A stretch of 64,000 nucleotides of DNA from Streptomyces sp. NBC_00654 (GTDB taxonomy: Bacteria; Actinomycetota; Actinomycetes; Streptomycetales; Streptomycetaceae), in the NCBI RefSeq assembly GCF_026341775.1, contig NZ_JAPEOB010000007.1:20283-84282 (forward strand). The letters are read 5' to 3'. Made by a program: the position numbers and the translations under genes. Under the pieces are notes generated by a model. It was not told the DNA's origin and made no database searches. It was given only the letters and a program-made list of their open reading frames with translations. Positions 23,108 through 30,792 of this stretch are shown here, in pieces; the first letter of the stretch is position 1, and the number at the start of each line of letters is the position of its first letter.

Positions 23108-23174
23108 TGTCCGGCTCCCAGTCACCGCGCAGCGCCCACCGGCATCGGCCGGTGGGCGCTGCGCGGATCAGGCA
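23108..23174 (-). repeat. Constant-flank hairpin cassette, copy 3
   Basis: TGTCCGGCTCCC-n-GTCAC (23108-23125), a 40-base hairpin of unrelated sequence with a perfect 17-bp stem (23126-23165), then GATCAGGCA. It lies between a stop at 23191 and a start at 23072. Confidence 0.8.
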
Positions 23175-23190
23175 ACCTGAAGACCGGCCG

Positions 23191-23508
23191 TCACCAGCCG
23201 TTGAGGACCGCCTCGTAGTACGGCCAGCCGTGGCGGGCGGCGGCGGCGAGCTCCCGGGATCCCTGGGCGCCGTAGGCCCAGATCTCGGCTGCGATGTCGT
23301 GTCCGTCGGCGGTCAGCCGGTCGGCCTCGGCCTGCTGGCACCGGGCCGATTTCAGGTAGTCGGCGGCGAGGGCCTGCATCTCCGCGTAGCTGTAGAGCGT
23401 CGGCGGGGGCGGGGTGATCTCGCCGAGCACGAAGTAGTCGTCGATGGTGGCGGCCGTCCAGGTGGCCGGGTCGCCGTGGATGTCGCGGAATCGGTCGAGG
23501 GTGAGCAT
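23191..23508 (-). CDS. Hypothetical helical protein
   Basis: About 105 residues: MLTLDRFRDIHGDPATWTAA, then YSYAEMQALAADYLKSARC and an Ala-rich helix. GAGGAG lies 7 bases before the ATG at 23508 (another ATG at 23511). No family recognised. Confidence 0.65.
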   Translation of the reverse strand: MLTLDRFRDIHGDPATWTAATIDDYFVLGEITPPPPTLYSYAEMQALAADYLKSARCQQAEADRLTADGHDIAAEIWAYGAQGSRELAAAARHGWPYYEAVLNGW

Positions 23509-23529
23509 CATCGGTCTCCTCGCGTGTGG

Positions 23530-23721
23530 TCAGCGGGTGTTCAGGTGGTTGAGGTACTCGTCCTGGGCGGTGGCGAGCGCCTGGTAGTGCGGGGCGCCGC
23601 CGGTGCAGGCGGTCCCGGTCCGGGCGCGGATCCATGTCCGGCAGACCGGGCACGCCATGACGTGTGCGGTCCAGAGGTCACCGGCGCGGAGGTAGCGCTG
23701 GAGGAGCGTCGGGGCGGCCAT
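23530..23721 (-). CDS. 63-aa zinc-like protein
   Basis: MAAPTLLQRYLRAGDLWTAH, then MACPVCRTWIRARTGTACTG. CxxC plus a later Cys and His could form a zinc site. The ATG at 23721 overlaps the upstream TGA (ATGA), so it is coupled to the 139-aa gene. Confidence 0.7.
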   Translation of the reverse strand: MAAPTLLQRYLRAGDLWTAHVMACPVCRTWIRARTGTACTGGAPHYQALATAQDEYLNHLNTR

Positions 23722-24140
23722 CAGGCGGCCCGAAGTGCCGGTGCGGGGGCGGGGGCGACCCCACCGCAGTTCCCGGAGCACAGCCACCGGTCGCAGTTCG
23801 GGCATCGCTCGTCCGACGACCGGAAGGTCAGCGGGCGACCGAGCAGCAGTACCGGCTGTCGCTCGTAGCCGGGTGCCATCTCACCGAGCTTGCGGCGTGC
23901 GTGGCGGCCAGCGGTCGCGGCGCGGTGGTCGCCGTCGGCGACCAGCTGGTCGACGAGGCGGTGGTACTGCTGGGTGTCGGTCTCGTCGGGCATCGGGCCG
24001 AGGTCGGTGTCGCGCTGCTCCTCGTCCTCCAGCCATCCGGCACGCGGAGCCAGGGACGGGACGATGCTGCCATCGCAGGGGCCCGTCTGAGCCGGGCCGG
24101 TACGGGTGGTGCGGGCGGGGCGTGTCAAGATTCCGTTCAC
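23721..24140 (-). CDS. Hypothetical protein with C-terminal CxxC...CxxxC
   Basis: About 139 residues from the GTG at 24140 (GGGAG upstream). The middle is acidic and helical (DETDTQQYHRLVDQLVADGD); the C-terminus has CPNCDRWLCSGNC, a compact zinc knuckle. Coupled to the 63-aa zinc-like gene. Possibly a nucleic-acid-binding pair, inferred from the zinc motifs only. Confidence 0.7.
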   Translation of the reverse strand: MNGILTRPARTTRTGPAQTGPCDGSIVPSLAPRAGWLEDEEQRDTDLGPMPDETDTQQYHRLVDQLVADGDHRAATAGRHARRKLGEMAPGYERQPVLLLGRPLTFRSSDERCPNCDRWLCSGNCGGVAPAPAPALRAA

Positions 24141-24162
24141 AGGGACTCCCGGTTCCTGTACT

Positions 24163-24194
24163 GACGGCCCGGAGGAGGCAACCTCCGGGCCGTC
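24163..24194 (-). terminator. 13-bp hairpin
   Basis: Perfect stem with loop AGGCAA in the leader just upstream of the GTG at 24140. Confidence 0.6.
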
Positions 24195-24218
24195 GCCGTG
24201 GCTGGTCGGACGAGCAGC

Positions 24219-24263
24219 CACGGCCCGGGCCGTCCCGCGTGGGGCGGGACGGCCGGGGCCGTG
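24219..24263 (-). terminator. 20-bp hairpin
   Basis: Long GC stem with a few mismatches after the stop at 24278. Together with the next hairpin it fills the intergenic gap. Confidence 0.6.
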
Positions 24264-24277
24264 GTCGATCGTCCGGG

Positions 24278-24508
24278 TCAGAAACGGTCCGGGTGGGTGT
24301 GGTCAGCCCACCCGCCGGCAGGCCAGCCGCGAGCACCGGAGCGGGCGGTGGCCTCCGCCGTGGCGATCGCGGCGAACGCCTGCGCCACCGCGGCGTGGGT
24401 CCGGGCGGAGGCAGGCGAGCCGCCCTCCGCGTAAGCGGCTGCGCGGAGGGCGTGCTCAACCGCGCGGGAGTACGCCTCAGGGCCGGTCATGGTGGGCAGG
24501 TCAGTCAT
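24278..24508 (-). CDS. 76-aa Ala-rich helical protein
   Basis: MTDLPTMTGPEAYSRAVEHA, then repeated Ala-rich helices (RAAAYAEGGSPASARTHAAV). Amphipathic helical hairpin likely. Its ATG overlaps the stop of the upstream 82-aa reading. Role unknown. Confidence 0.7.
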   Translation of the reverse strand: MTDLPTMTGPEAYSRAVEHALRAAAYAEGGSPASARTHAAVAQAFAAIATAEATARSGARGWPAGGWADHTHPDRF

Positions 24509-24753
24509 GCGTGTTCCTCCTGGGTGACGAGCTGGTGATGGGCAGTCGGACGGGTCAGCGAGCAGGTCAAGCGGCCCTGGCGGCCAGCACCCACACCACC
24601 GGAGACGGGAGCGGCTCCAGCGGGGCCGGCGGGAGAGCCCGGACCGCGGGCGGCTCCATCCCGGACGGGAACTCCCGGCTCCGGGAGGTCTCCAGGTGTC
24701 CGAGCGCCTGATCGAGCAGCCCGGTCAGGACCGGCCATCAGAGTGGTACGCAT
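24505..24753 (-). CDS. Possible 82-aa Gly/Pro/Ala-rich protein
   Basis: The ATG at 24753 has GGAGG about 9 bases upstream and its TGA overlaps the next start (ATGA), which supports a real gene. The protein itself is low complexity (PAGPAGAAPVSGGVGAGRQG), so it could be a chance frame. Confidence 0.4.
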   Translation of the reverse strand: MRTTLMAGPDRAARSGARTPGDLPEPGVPVRDGAARGPGSPAGPAGAAPVSGGVGAGRQGRLTCSLTRPTAHHQLVTQEEHA

Positions 24754-24800
24754 CAGGGGGTCCTCCGGGGTCGGGGCGGCAGCGACTGCTGTACGAGCAG

Positions 24801-24846
24801 CCGAGGCCCCGGCCGACCCGAGTGATCGGGTCGGCCGGGGCCTCGG
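24801..24846 (-). terminator. Perfect 21-bp hairpin
   Basis: Arms 24801-24821 and 24826-24846 are exact complements with a GTGA loop, after the stop at 24871. It is one of the strongest hairpins in the window. Confidence 0.75.
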
Positions 24847-24870
24847 TCGTTCGTCATCGGGAACTCGCGG

Positions 24871-25605
24871 TCAGAACGAGGTACGCGTCCAGGCCGGGAA
24901 GCGACCGGCGCAGCGTCCGCAGTGAGACCGGTGAGTGATCCGGCACCATCCGGCAGCGACCGCGCTGGTCAGGCTGGACTCGGTGGCACCGCAGCGCTCG
25001 CACGTGAGCGGGCCCTGTTCCGGCTGCTCGGCAGCCTGGCGGGGGACCAGGTGGTCCAGGGGAACATCGGGGCCTTCGGCAGGCTGCGCGCCCCGGGGAA
25101 CGGCGCCACGCCGCTGGTCGGCCTGCCGCACACGGTAGAGAACGCCGGCCCACTCAACGCGGCGCGTAACCGGCCCGCGCTCGTCACGCCCGCGCAGAAC
25201 CCGCTCGGTCTGCGGGCTGGCCGGCTTCGGCAGCACCTTCTTGGCCCGGCGGGTGGCGACCGACGCGGACACCTCGGTCCGCTCGGTCAGCTGCTCCTGC
25301 CACGCCTTGACCTCGGTGTCGAGGACGATGCGGCGGTTGGTGTTGGAGCAGCGGCGGCGGGGTGTCGTGGTGGGGTCGTGGTACGGGGTGGTGTGGTGCG
25401 GAACCAGCACCGGCGTGCCGAGGACTCCGGTGATCTGCGTCCAGGTCTTGCAGGCCGGGCACAGGACGTGCTCCTTGCCCGGCGTCAGGTCGATCCGACC
25501 GGCCGTGAACTCGGAGGCGATAAGCGGCTGGAGGTAGCTGACGGTCTTCGTGCGGGTCTTCCGGCGGCGCTTGCGGGCCGTGGGCTCCGCAGTGGTTGCG
25601 GCCAT
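24871..25605 (-). CDS. Hypothetical protein with two zinc-like sites
   Basis: 244 residues. The basic N-terminus (ARKRRRKTRTKTVSYL) is followed by CPACKTW and, near the C-terminus, CERCGATE plus HCGRC. It could bind nucleic acid. The ATG at 25605 follows GGAGGAG. It is the first gene of the leftward run of small genes (20,500-25,605), so its promoter lies in the divergent region to 25,958. The C-terminal third is Arg-rich and may include a frame error. Confidence 0.65.
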   Translation of the reverse strand: MAATTAEPTARKRRRKTRTKTVSYLQPLIASEFTAGRIDLTPGKEHVLCPACKTWTQITGVLGTPVLVPHHTTPYHDPTTTPRRRCSNTNRRIVLDTEVKAWQEQLTERTEVSASVATRRAKKVLPKPASPQTERVLRGRDERGPVTRRVEWAGVLYRVRQADQRRGAVPRGAQPAEGPDVPLDHLVPRQAAEQPEQGPLTCERCGATESSLTSAVAAGWCRITHRSHCGRCAGRFPAWTRTSF

Positions 25606-25620
25606 GAGGGGCTCCTCCGG

Positions 25621-25648
25621 TAGAGGGGAGAGGGGAGAGGGGAGAGGG
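25621..25648. repeat. Short GGGGAGA tandem repeat
   Basis: Four copies of a 7-base purine-rich unit just upstream of the leftward start. It might affect promoter strength or allow slippage. Confidence 0.7.
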
Positions 25649-25876
25649 GTTGCGTCGCGGGTGAGCTCTCCGACCGCCAGGCGCTCGACCGAGGTTGGCG
25701 TCCTGGCTGATCGGACAGCGCATCAGCGCTGCGACGTGCAACAGGAGTTGACCGGCCAGGTGACCGGCCCAGGGGATTTGGTGGAGCTATCAACCCTGGT
25801 CCTCCCCTTCGGGGAAGCACTCCTGCGGTGGTGCAATGTGAGGCGTTGCCTACTGGCTGTCACCTCGCATTCCTAA

Positions 25877-25895
25877 GGTTCCCTATGGTCCCCTA
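25877..25895 (+). promoter_or_regulatory. Tandem operator candidate upstream of the GntR gene
   Basis: GGTTCCCTA and GGTCCCCTA repeat with a 10-base period about 65-80 bases before the GntR start, next to CCTAAG motifs that recur at 25,921. One helical turn of spacing fits a dimeric GntR repressor controlling itself and the divergent leftward genes. Confidence 0.45.
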
Positions 25896-25958
25896 AGCTG
25901 TCAAGCGGTACGGTAAGAAACCTAAGATTTGAAGCGACGAGTCACCGAGGAGGCAGAC

Positions 25959-26708
25959 GTGAGCCGGGCCGACAACAGACCTCCGTACGCACGGATCGCA
26001 GGTCACTATCGAGATCTGATTGAGTCCGGCGCGCTGGTCGCCGGCACACTCTTGCCGAGCATCAAGAACCTGTCGGAGGAGTGGTCCGTCAGCACAGCCA
26101 CGGTCGAGAAGGCCCTGCGCGTCCTCAAGGAAGAACGCCTGGTTGCCGGGATTCACGGCATTGGCACGGAAGTGATCGGCACGCAGGTATCCCTCTCCTC
26201 TGGAGCTGAACGACACGACCGCAGCAGTAGGACCCAGTCGTCCTGGGGGGTCGGGGAGAAGTCGTCCGGTCATACGGCTGGTGTGGTGCCGGCCCCGGTC
26301 GATGTCGCCGAGGTCATGGGGATCACACCTGGTGCCGAGGTGATTCGCCGAAGTCGCGTTTACCGTGATGCGCACGGAATCGTCTCCCACTCGACCTCGT
26401 GGATCCCGATCAGGTTCGCCGTGGAGATCCCGGACCTGGCACGCAGCGAGCGCCTCAAAGGAGGCATCTCGCTGGACTTGATCGCCCGGGTGACAGGGCG
26501 GCACGCTGTACGCCGCGTGGACGAGGAGACCGCTCGCATCGCCACAACGCACGACCTCGAGCTCCTGGAGCTGGAGGCTGGCACCGTGGCGGCAATCCTG
26601 GTGCTGACCGCACGGTTCCTTGACTCGAATGGTGAGCTGCTGGAGTACGGCGTGGACCTGGGCGCCCCTGGCCGCACCCGGCGAACCACGTCCGAGGTTC
26701 TGCGATGA
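25959..26708 (+). CDS. GntR/HutC-family regulator
   Basis: 249 residues from the GTG at 25959 (GGAGGCAGAC upstream). The N-terminal winged helix-turn-helix (YARIAGHYRDLIESGALVAG, LSEEWSVSTATVEKALRVLK) is followed by a UTRA ligand-binding domain from about residue 120. KorSA-type GntR repressors control transfer genes on many Streptomyces plasmids, and this gene faces the leftward cluster across a shared promoter gap. It is coupled to the kinase gene by an ATGA overlap. Confidence 0.88.
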   Translation: MSRADNRPPYARIAGHYRDLIESGALVAGTLLPSIKNLSEEWSVSTATVEKALRVLKEERLVAGIHGIGTEVIGTQVSLSSGAERHDRSSRTQSSWGVGEKSSGHTAGVVPAPVDVAEVMGITPGAEVIRRSRVYRDAHGIVSHSTSWIPIRFAVEIPDLARSERLKGGISLDLIARVTGRHAVRRVDEETARIATTHDLELLELEAGTVAAILVLTARFLDSNGELLEYGVDLGAPGRTRRTTSEVLR

Positions 26709-27292
26709 CCGGGCGCAACACCGGCCGCCCGGTTCCTACGCCTCGCGCGATCCTCATGTCAGGCCTCCAGGGCGCGGGCAAAACGACCCTCGCTCGCGCC
26801 CTGGAGGAGGCCGGCTTCCGGCGCCTCTGCCCCGACGAGGAGATGTTCCGCCGCTACGGCCACTACGGCCGGGACTTCCCTCGCGGGCAGTTCAGGGTTA
26901 GGGAGGCACCCGTGCTCAAGGACATCGCCCTTGAGCTCGAAGAGCTCCTGGCGGCCGGACACGACGCCGTGGTCGACCACGGCTTCTGGACTCCGGAGGA
27001 GCGGGCCCAGTGGGCAGCGACTGTGGTGAAGGCGGGCGGTGAGCCCATTCTGATCTACCTGCCGCTCCCGCACGAGGCGCGCTGGGACCGGATCCGGAAG
27101 CGCAACGAGCAATCGCTGATCGACGCGAACGCCATCGAGTTCAGCGAGGAGGATCTTCTTCGTCATGCGGGACGCTTCTCGCCGCCGACCGATGACGAGC
27201 CGCACTTCCTGTACGACGGTCATCCGGACAGCGTCCTCGCCCTGCTCCGCCGCGCGCAGCAGCCGGATGCAGATGGAACCGTAGAACACTAA
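26705..27292 (+). CDS. P-loop kinase-like protein
   Basis: 195 residues. Walker A is SGLQGAGKTT at about 19-28, then DEEMFRRYG, a VVDHGFWTPEER segment and RWDRIRKRNEQ as a lid. This is the AAA_33 / small-molecule kinase pattern. Translation is coupled to GntR, suggesting the kinase makes or senses the GntR ligand. Substrate unknown. Confidence 0.8.
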   Translation: MTGRNTGRPVPTPRAILMSGLQGAGKTTLARALEEAGFRRLCPDEEMFRRYGHYGRDFPRGQFRVREAPVLKDIALELEELLAAGHDAVVDHGFWTPEERAQWAATVVKAGGEPILIYLPLPHEARWDRIRKRNEQSLIDANAIEFSEEDLLRHAGRFSPPTDDEPHFLYDGHPDSVLALLRRAQQPDADGTVEH

Positions 27293-27296
27293 GAGC

Positions 27297-27349
27297 CTCC
27301 CGAGTCGGCGGACCGTCCGTTTCGGTTCTAGGTCCGCCACACTCGGGAG
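27297..27349 (+). terminator. Terminator after the kinase gene
   Basis: An 18-bp interrupted stem (CTCCCGAGT with ACTCGGGAG, plus GGCGGACC with GGTCCGCC) follows the TAA at 27,292. Confidence 0.75.
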
Positions 27350-27362
27350 TTCCAGATCTGAC

Positions 27363-27387
27363 ATGTGGCCGGATCATCTGGCCACAT
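27363..27387 (+). promoter_or_regulatory. ATGTGGCC palindromic operator
   Basis: ATGTGGCC, 9 bases, GGCCACAT: a perfect 8-bp dyad 23 bases before the XRE/TPR start. The half-site recurs twice inside the gene (27,672 and 27,693). It is a likely autoregulatory site. Confidence 0.6.
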
Positions 27388-27409
27388 AGGCCACGAGGTT
27401 GGGGGCGGG

Positions 27410-28846
27410 ATGGCGCAGAAGCCGAGGGAGCTGACGCCCTGGGTGTCGCCCTTGCACAACTGGGGGTACCAGCTGCGGGAGCTGCGGAGCTCCCGGGGGC
27501 TGAGCCTTCGCGAGCTCGGTCGGCTTACTCGTATCGACCACAGCCACCTGGGACGATTCGAGCGCGCGGAGCGAACGCCCGACCGATCACAGGCCGTGGT
27601 CCTGGACGACAAGCTAGGTGCCAGCGGGATGCTGTTCCGTCTCTGGGAGCGGATCGGTGACGAGCATGGCCATGTGGCCAATCCACCAGCCCATGTGGCC
27701 AGATCATCGGTGGATCTGGCTTTTGCCGTGTCTGACCAGGCAGCGTCGGACGGTGAGGGGATCTCGGTCCCGTGTCGTCTACGTGATGGGTCGGTGGTCT
27801 GGGTGGCTCTGGATCGACGCGCGCTGCTGCGCGGTGGGGTGGGACTGGGGGCTGCGGCCGCCATCGGTATGGGGTCGCTGGCTGCAGCGGACTCGTCGAG
27901 TGCCGTGCCGGGCCTGGTCCGCAAGGCGCGGGCGGCCTCCGCGTACGGGTCAACACCGTTGGAGCACCTGCGTCGTACGCGTCGTCTGCTGATCGACAGC
28001 GACAACCTGCTCGGCCCCCGCCAGGCTCTCCGGGCGGTCCGGGACCACATCGAGGTCATCAAGGAGCTGCGGATCGACTCGTCGGGAGCCGACCGGCGCG
28101 ACATGCTGGAACTCCAGACGCAGTACGGCGAGCTGTTGGCCTGGCTCTACCAGGACCTCGGCGATAAGAGCGCGGCCTCGTACTGGCTGGACCGGGCAAT
28201 GCAGTGGTCGCACACGGTCGGCGACGCCGACCTGACCACGTACGTGATGGCCCGCAAGGCCCAGCTCGCTGGCGACGAGCGGGACCTGACGGATGTCGTC
28301 GACCTGGCGGAGGCTGCGCAGCGTGTGGCCCGGCCGCGTAGTCGGCTCGCGGCGGTCGCACGGACGTACGAGGCGTACGGGCACGCGCTGCGCGGCGACG
28401 CCGTCGAGAGCGAGCGCGCCATCGACGACGTCCGCAATGCTCTCGACGGGCTCGGGTCCGATCCGACGCCTTGGGGCGTGTGGCTGACCGCCTCCTACGT
28501 GGAGGTTCACCGCGCCCAGGGTCTGGAGGCCCTCGGTGACCATGCCCGTGCCGCCGACACATTCGCCGACGCGATCCGGATGATGCCGGACGGCTTTCAC
28601 CGTGACCGCGGCGTCTACATGGCGCGGCAGGCCGTGGCACTGGCCGGTGCTCGCGCCCCCGAGCAGGCCGCCGCGATCGGCATGCACGCCCTGACCGTCG
28701 CCGCGGACACCGGCTCCGGCCGGATCACAGCAGAACTCGCCCGCCTCGACTCGGCCCTCATCCCCTGGCAGCGCGAGCCAGAGGTCGCCGAGTTCCGCGC
28801 GGCCTTCGACACCACCATCGCCCACGAGACCCGAGCGGACGTCTAA
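27410..28846 (+). CDS. XRE-family regulator with TPR-like sensor domain
   Basis: 478 residues from the ATG at 27410. The N-terminal helix-turn-helix (LRSSRGLSLRELGRLTRIDH) is followed by a hydrophobic segment near about residue 145 (GVGLGAAAAIGMGSLAAA). About 270 residues of helical TPR-like repeats follow (LLAWLYQDLGDKSAASYWLD, MARKAQLAGDERDL). This layout is common in Streptomyces regulators that bind a peptide or metabolite. It ends 3 bases before the RibD-like reductase and probably governs that operon. Confidence 0.85.
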   Translation: MAQKPRELTPWVSPLHNWGYQLRELRSSRGLSLRELGRLTRIDHSHLGRFERAERTPDRSQAVVLDDKLGASGMLFRLWERIGDEHGHVANPPAHVARSSVDLAFAVSDQAASDGEGISVPCRLRDGSVVWVALDRRALLRGGVGLGAAAAIGMGSLAAADSSSAVPGLVRKARAASAYGSTPLEHLRRTRRLLIDSDNLLGPRQALRAVRDHIEVIKELRIDSSGADRRDMLELQTQYGELLAWLYQDLGDKSAASYWLDRAMQWSHTVGDADLTTYVMARKAQLAGDERDLTDVVDLAEAAQRVARPRSRLAAVARTYEAYGHALRGDAVESERAIDDVRNALDGLGSDPTPWGVWLTASYVEVHRAQGLEALGDHARAADTFADAIRMMPDGFHRDRGVYMARQAVALAGARAPEQAAAIGMHALTVAADTGSGRITAELARLDSALIPWQREPEVAEFRAAFDTTIAHETRADV

Positions 28847-28849
28847 CCC

Positions 28850-29530
28850 ATGACAACCCGCCCCTACGTCCTTCTCTCCGCCGCCATGTCGGTCGATGGC
28901 TACCTGGACGACGCCAGCCCCGAACGGCTGCTGCTCTCCAACACCGACGACTTCGACCGCGTCGACGAGGTCCGGGCCTCCTGCGACGCGATCCTGATCG
29001 GCGCAACAACCATGCGGACGGACAACCCCCGCCTGTTGGTCAACTCGGAGGAACGCCGCGCGACGCGGATCGCGGAGGGCCGGTCGGAGTACCCGCTCAA
29101 GGTCACGGTGACCAGGACAGGGAACCTCTCCTCCGACCTGAAGTTCTGGCACCACGGCGGAGACAAGCTGGTGTTCACCGTCGACGAGGCGGTGGAGAAG
29201 GTCCGCGCGGCGCTCGGCGGGCTCGCGGACGTCGTCAGTGTTGGTACGGAACTCGACTGGGGCCTGGTCCTCGATGACCTCGGCCGTCGCGGCGTCGGCC
29301 GGCTGATGGTGGAGGGGGGCGGCACGATCCACACCCAACTCATGGCCCAGGACCTGGCCGACGAGCTCCACCTCGCCGTCGCCCCGCTCCTGGTGGGGCA
29401 GTCGGCTGCCCCACGCTTCCTCGGTGCCGCCGATTACCCAGGCGGCACAACCGCCCGGATGCGGCTGCTGGAGACTCGGGCGATCGGCGATGTTGTCCTG
29501 CTGCGCTACGCGCCGGGGGAGCGCTCCTGA
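28850..29530 (+). CDS. RibD C-terminal-type reductase
   Basis: 226 residues matching the dihydrofolate-reductase-like domain of RibD: VLLSAAMSVDGYLDD, DAILIGATTMRTDNPRLLV and RLMVEGGGTIHTQLM. The RibD reductase uses NADPH on a ribosylamino-pyrimidine. Here it stands alone, with the deaminase half as the next gene, in reverse order to the usual fusion. No other riboflavin genes are near, so the product may be a specialised pyrimidine or pterin-like metabolite. Coupled to the deaminase by a TGATG overlap. Confidence 0.88.
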   Translation: MTTRPYVLLSAAMSVDGYLDDASPERLLLSNTDDFDRVDEVRASCDAILIGATTMRTDNPRLLVNSEERRATRIAEGRSEYPLKVTVTRTGNLSSDLKFWHHGGDKLVFTVDEAVEKVRAALGGLADVVSVGTELDWGLVLDDLGRRGVGRLMVEGGGTIHTQLMAQDLADELHLAVAPLLVGQSAAPRFLGAADYPGGTTARMRLLETRAIGDVVLLRYAPGERS

Positions 29531-29994
29531 TGCGTTCGGTTAACCGGGATGAGGATGTGCGCTGGATGCGGCGCGCGATCGGCCTCGCCGCGCTGTGCCC
29601 CCCGGCCGCCGGGGCGTACTCGGTGGGCGCGGTCATCGTCGCCGAGGACGGCACCGAGCTCGCGTCCGGATTCTCGCGCGAGGCCGATCCGCGTGAACAC
29701 GCGGAGGAGGCCGCCCTCGCGAAAGTCCCGACGGGCGACCCGCGGCTGACCACGGCGACGATCTACTCGTCCCTGGAGCCGTGTTCCCAGCGAAGCGCTG
29801 ACCGTACTCCGTGCACGCAGCGGATCCTTGAGGCCGGGATCCCGCGCGTCGTCATCGCTTGGCGCGAACCGCCGTTGTTCGTTGCCAACTGTGTGGGGGC
29901 CGAGCAGCTCGCCGAGGCGGGCGTGGACGTCGTGGAGCTGCCGGAACTCGCAAAGGCCGCACGAGCCGCGAACTCGCACCTGGGGCTCTCGTGA
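29530..29994 (+). CDS. RibD N-terminal-type deaminase
   Basis: 154 residues. Zinc motif HAEEAA (His57, Glu59) and LEPCSQRSADRTPC (Cys85, Cys95) match the cytidine-deaminase-like domain of RibD, which removes an amino group from the pyrimidine ring. The ATG at 29530 overlaps the stop of the reductase. The two probably act one after the other in the same pathway. Confidence 0.88.
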   Translation: MRSVNRDEDVRWMRRAIGLAALCPPAAGAYSVGAVIVAEDGTELASGFSREADPREHAEEAALAKVPTGDPRLTTATIYSSLEPCSQRSADRTPCTQRILEAGIPRVVIAWREPPLFVANCVGAEQLAEAGVDVVELPELAKAARAANSHLGLS

Positions 29995-30110
29995 TCACGC
30001 CTGTCCGTAATCTCGGCATCGCCGTTTCGTTGACAGCAGGCCAGGCGCTTCCCTCACAAAGATCCAGTGATGTATGGTTTCGGAGAACATCAGATGGGAT
30101 GGAGACTGCT

Positions 30111-30377
30111 ATGTCGGATCCGCTGCGTCGAGACGATGCCCTAGTGGATGCTGACACGCTGCCTCCGCCGCACATTCGTCGGCGGCTGCGCATCGCCGCG
30201 AACCTTACCCAGGAGGAAGTCGCCGAGGTCATCGGCGTCAGGCGCCTCGCTATCGTCGGGTGGGAAGCCGGCCACACGCAGCCCCACCGCAGCAACCGCC
30301 TGAAGTATGCGGAGTTCCTCCGCGGCCTGGCCAAGGAGCACCCGGCCGTCGCCCAGGGAGGTTCGCGTGAGGACTGA
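30111..30377 (+). CDS. Small XRE-family DNA-binding protein
   Basis: 88 residues from the ATG at 30111, with GGAG 6 bases upstream. The helix-turn-helix (IRRRLRIAANLTQEEVAEVI, RLAIVGWEAGHTQP) fills most of the protein; the rest is a short basic tail. It stands just before the hairpin array and rep gene and may control replication or act at the array. Confidence 0.8.
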   Translation: MSDPLRRDDALVDADTLPPPHIRRRLRIAANLTQEEVAEVIGVRRLAIVGWEAGHTQPHRSNRLKYAEFLRGLAKEHPAVAQGGSRED

Positions 30378-30594
30378 CCTCGTTCCCGGTTTCGGGCACG
30401 CCGACTCCACCTTCGGTTTCGAGGGGGTCGGGGTGACGTAGCCGCCACCGGCCGCACGCGCCAAACGAGTGGACTGCAATCCACTTCGGCCTCGCGCGGC
30501 CCTTCACGCCGACCATCGGGTCGGCCGCCCAGTCCCCGGTTGGCCCCGGTTCTGGGCTCCAGCTCACTGAGCTGGGTCTTACATCTCTCAAATC

Positions 30595-30792
30595 CCCGCC
30601 TTGGCAGGCGGGCACCCGGTCCGCTTTGGCAAGCGGGCCACCCTGACCGTCAGTCCGGGAGTCCCCTTGGCAGGGGGCTCCTGAAGGTCGGTCCAGCTTC
30701 ACTCCGGGTTCCGGCGGCTTTGGCAGGCCGTCGGTGCTCGGGGCTCCGTCCGTACGAGCACTCGGTCGCGGTCGGGTCCCTTGACAGGGGCC
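30595..30792 (+). other. Five hairpins with a constant TTGGCA loop: probable replication origin or control array
   Basis: Loops at 30601, 30626, 30667, 30720 and 30781 read TTGGCA (the last TTGACA). Each is enclosed by a different but self-complementary stem of 5-8 bp: CCCGCC/GGCGGG, CCGCT/AGCGG, CCCC/GGGG, CGGCT/GGCCG and CCC/GGG, several extended outward by GU-compatible pairs. Stems vary while pairing is kept and the loop is fixed. Centre spacings are 25, 41, 53 and 61 bases. The array lies in a 900-base gene-free gap ahead of the rep gene. Confidence 0.75.

Noticed and set aside
30029..30078. Sigma-70 promoter (TTGACA at 30,030) for the small XRE gene
   Set aside because: The -35 is good, but no -10 of acceptable sequence lies 16-19 bases downstream, so it was not listed.
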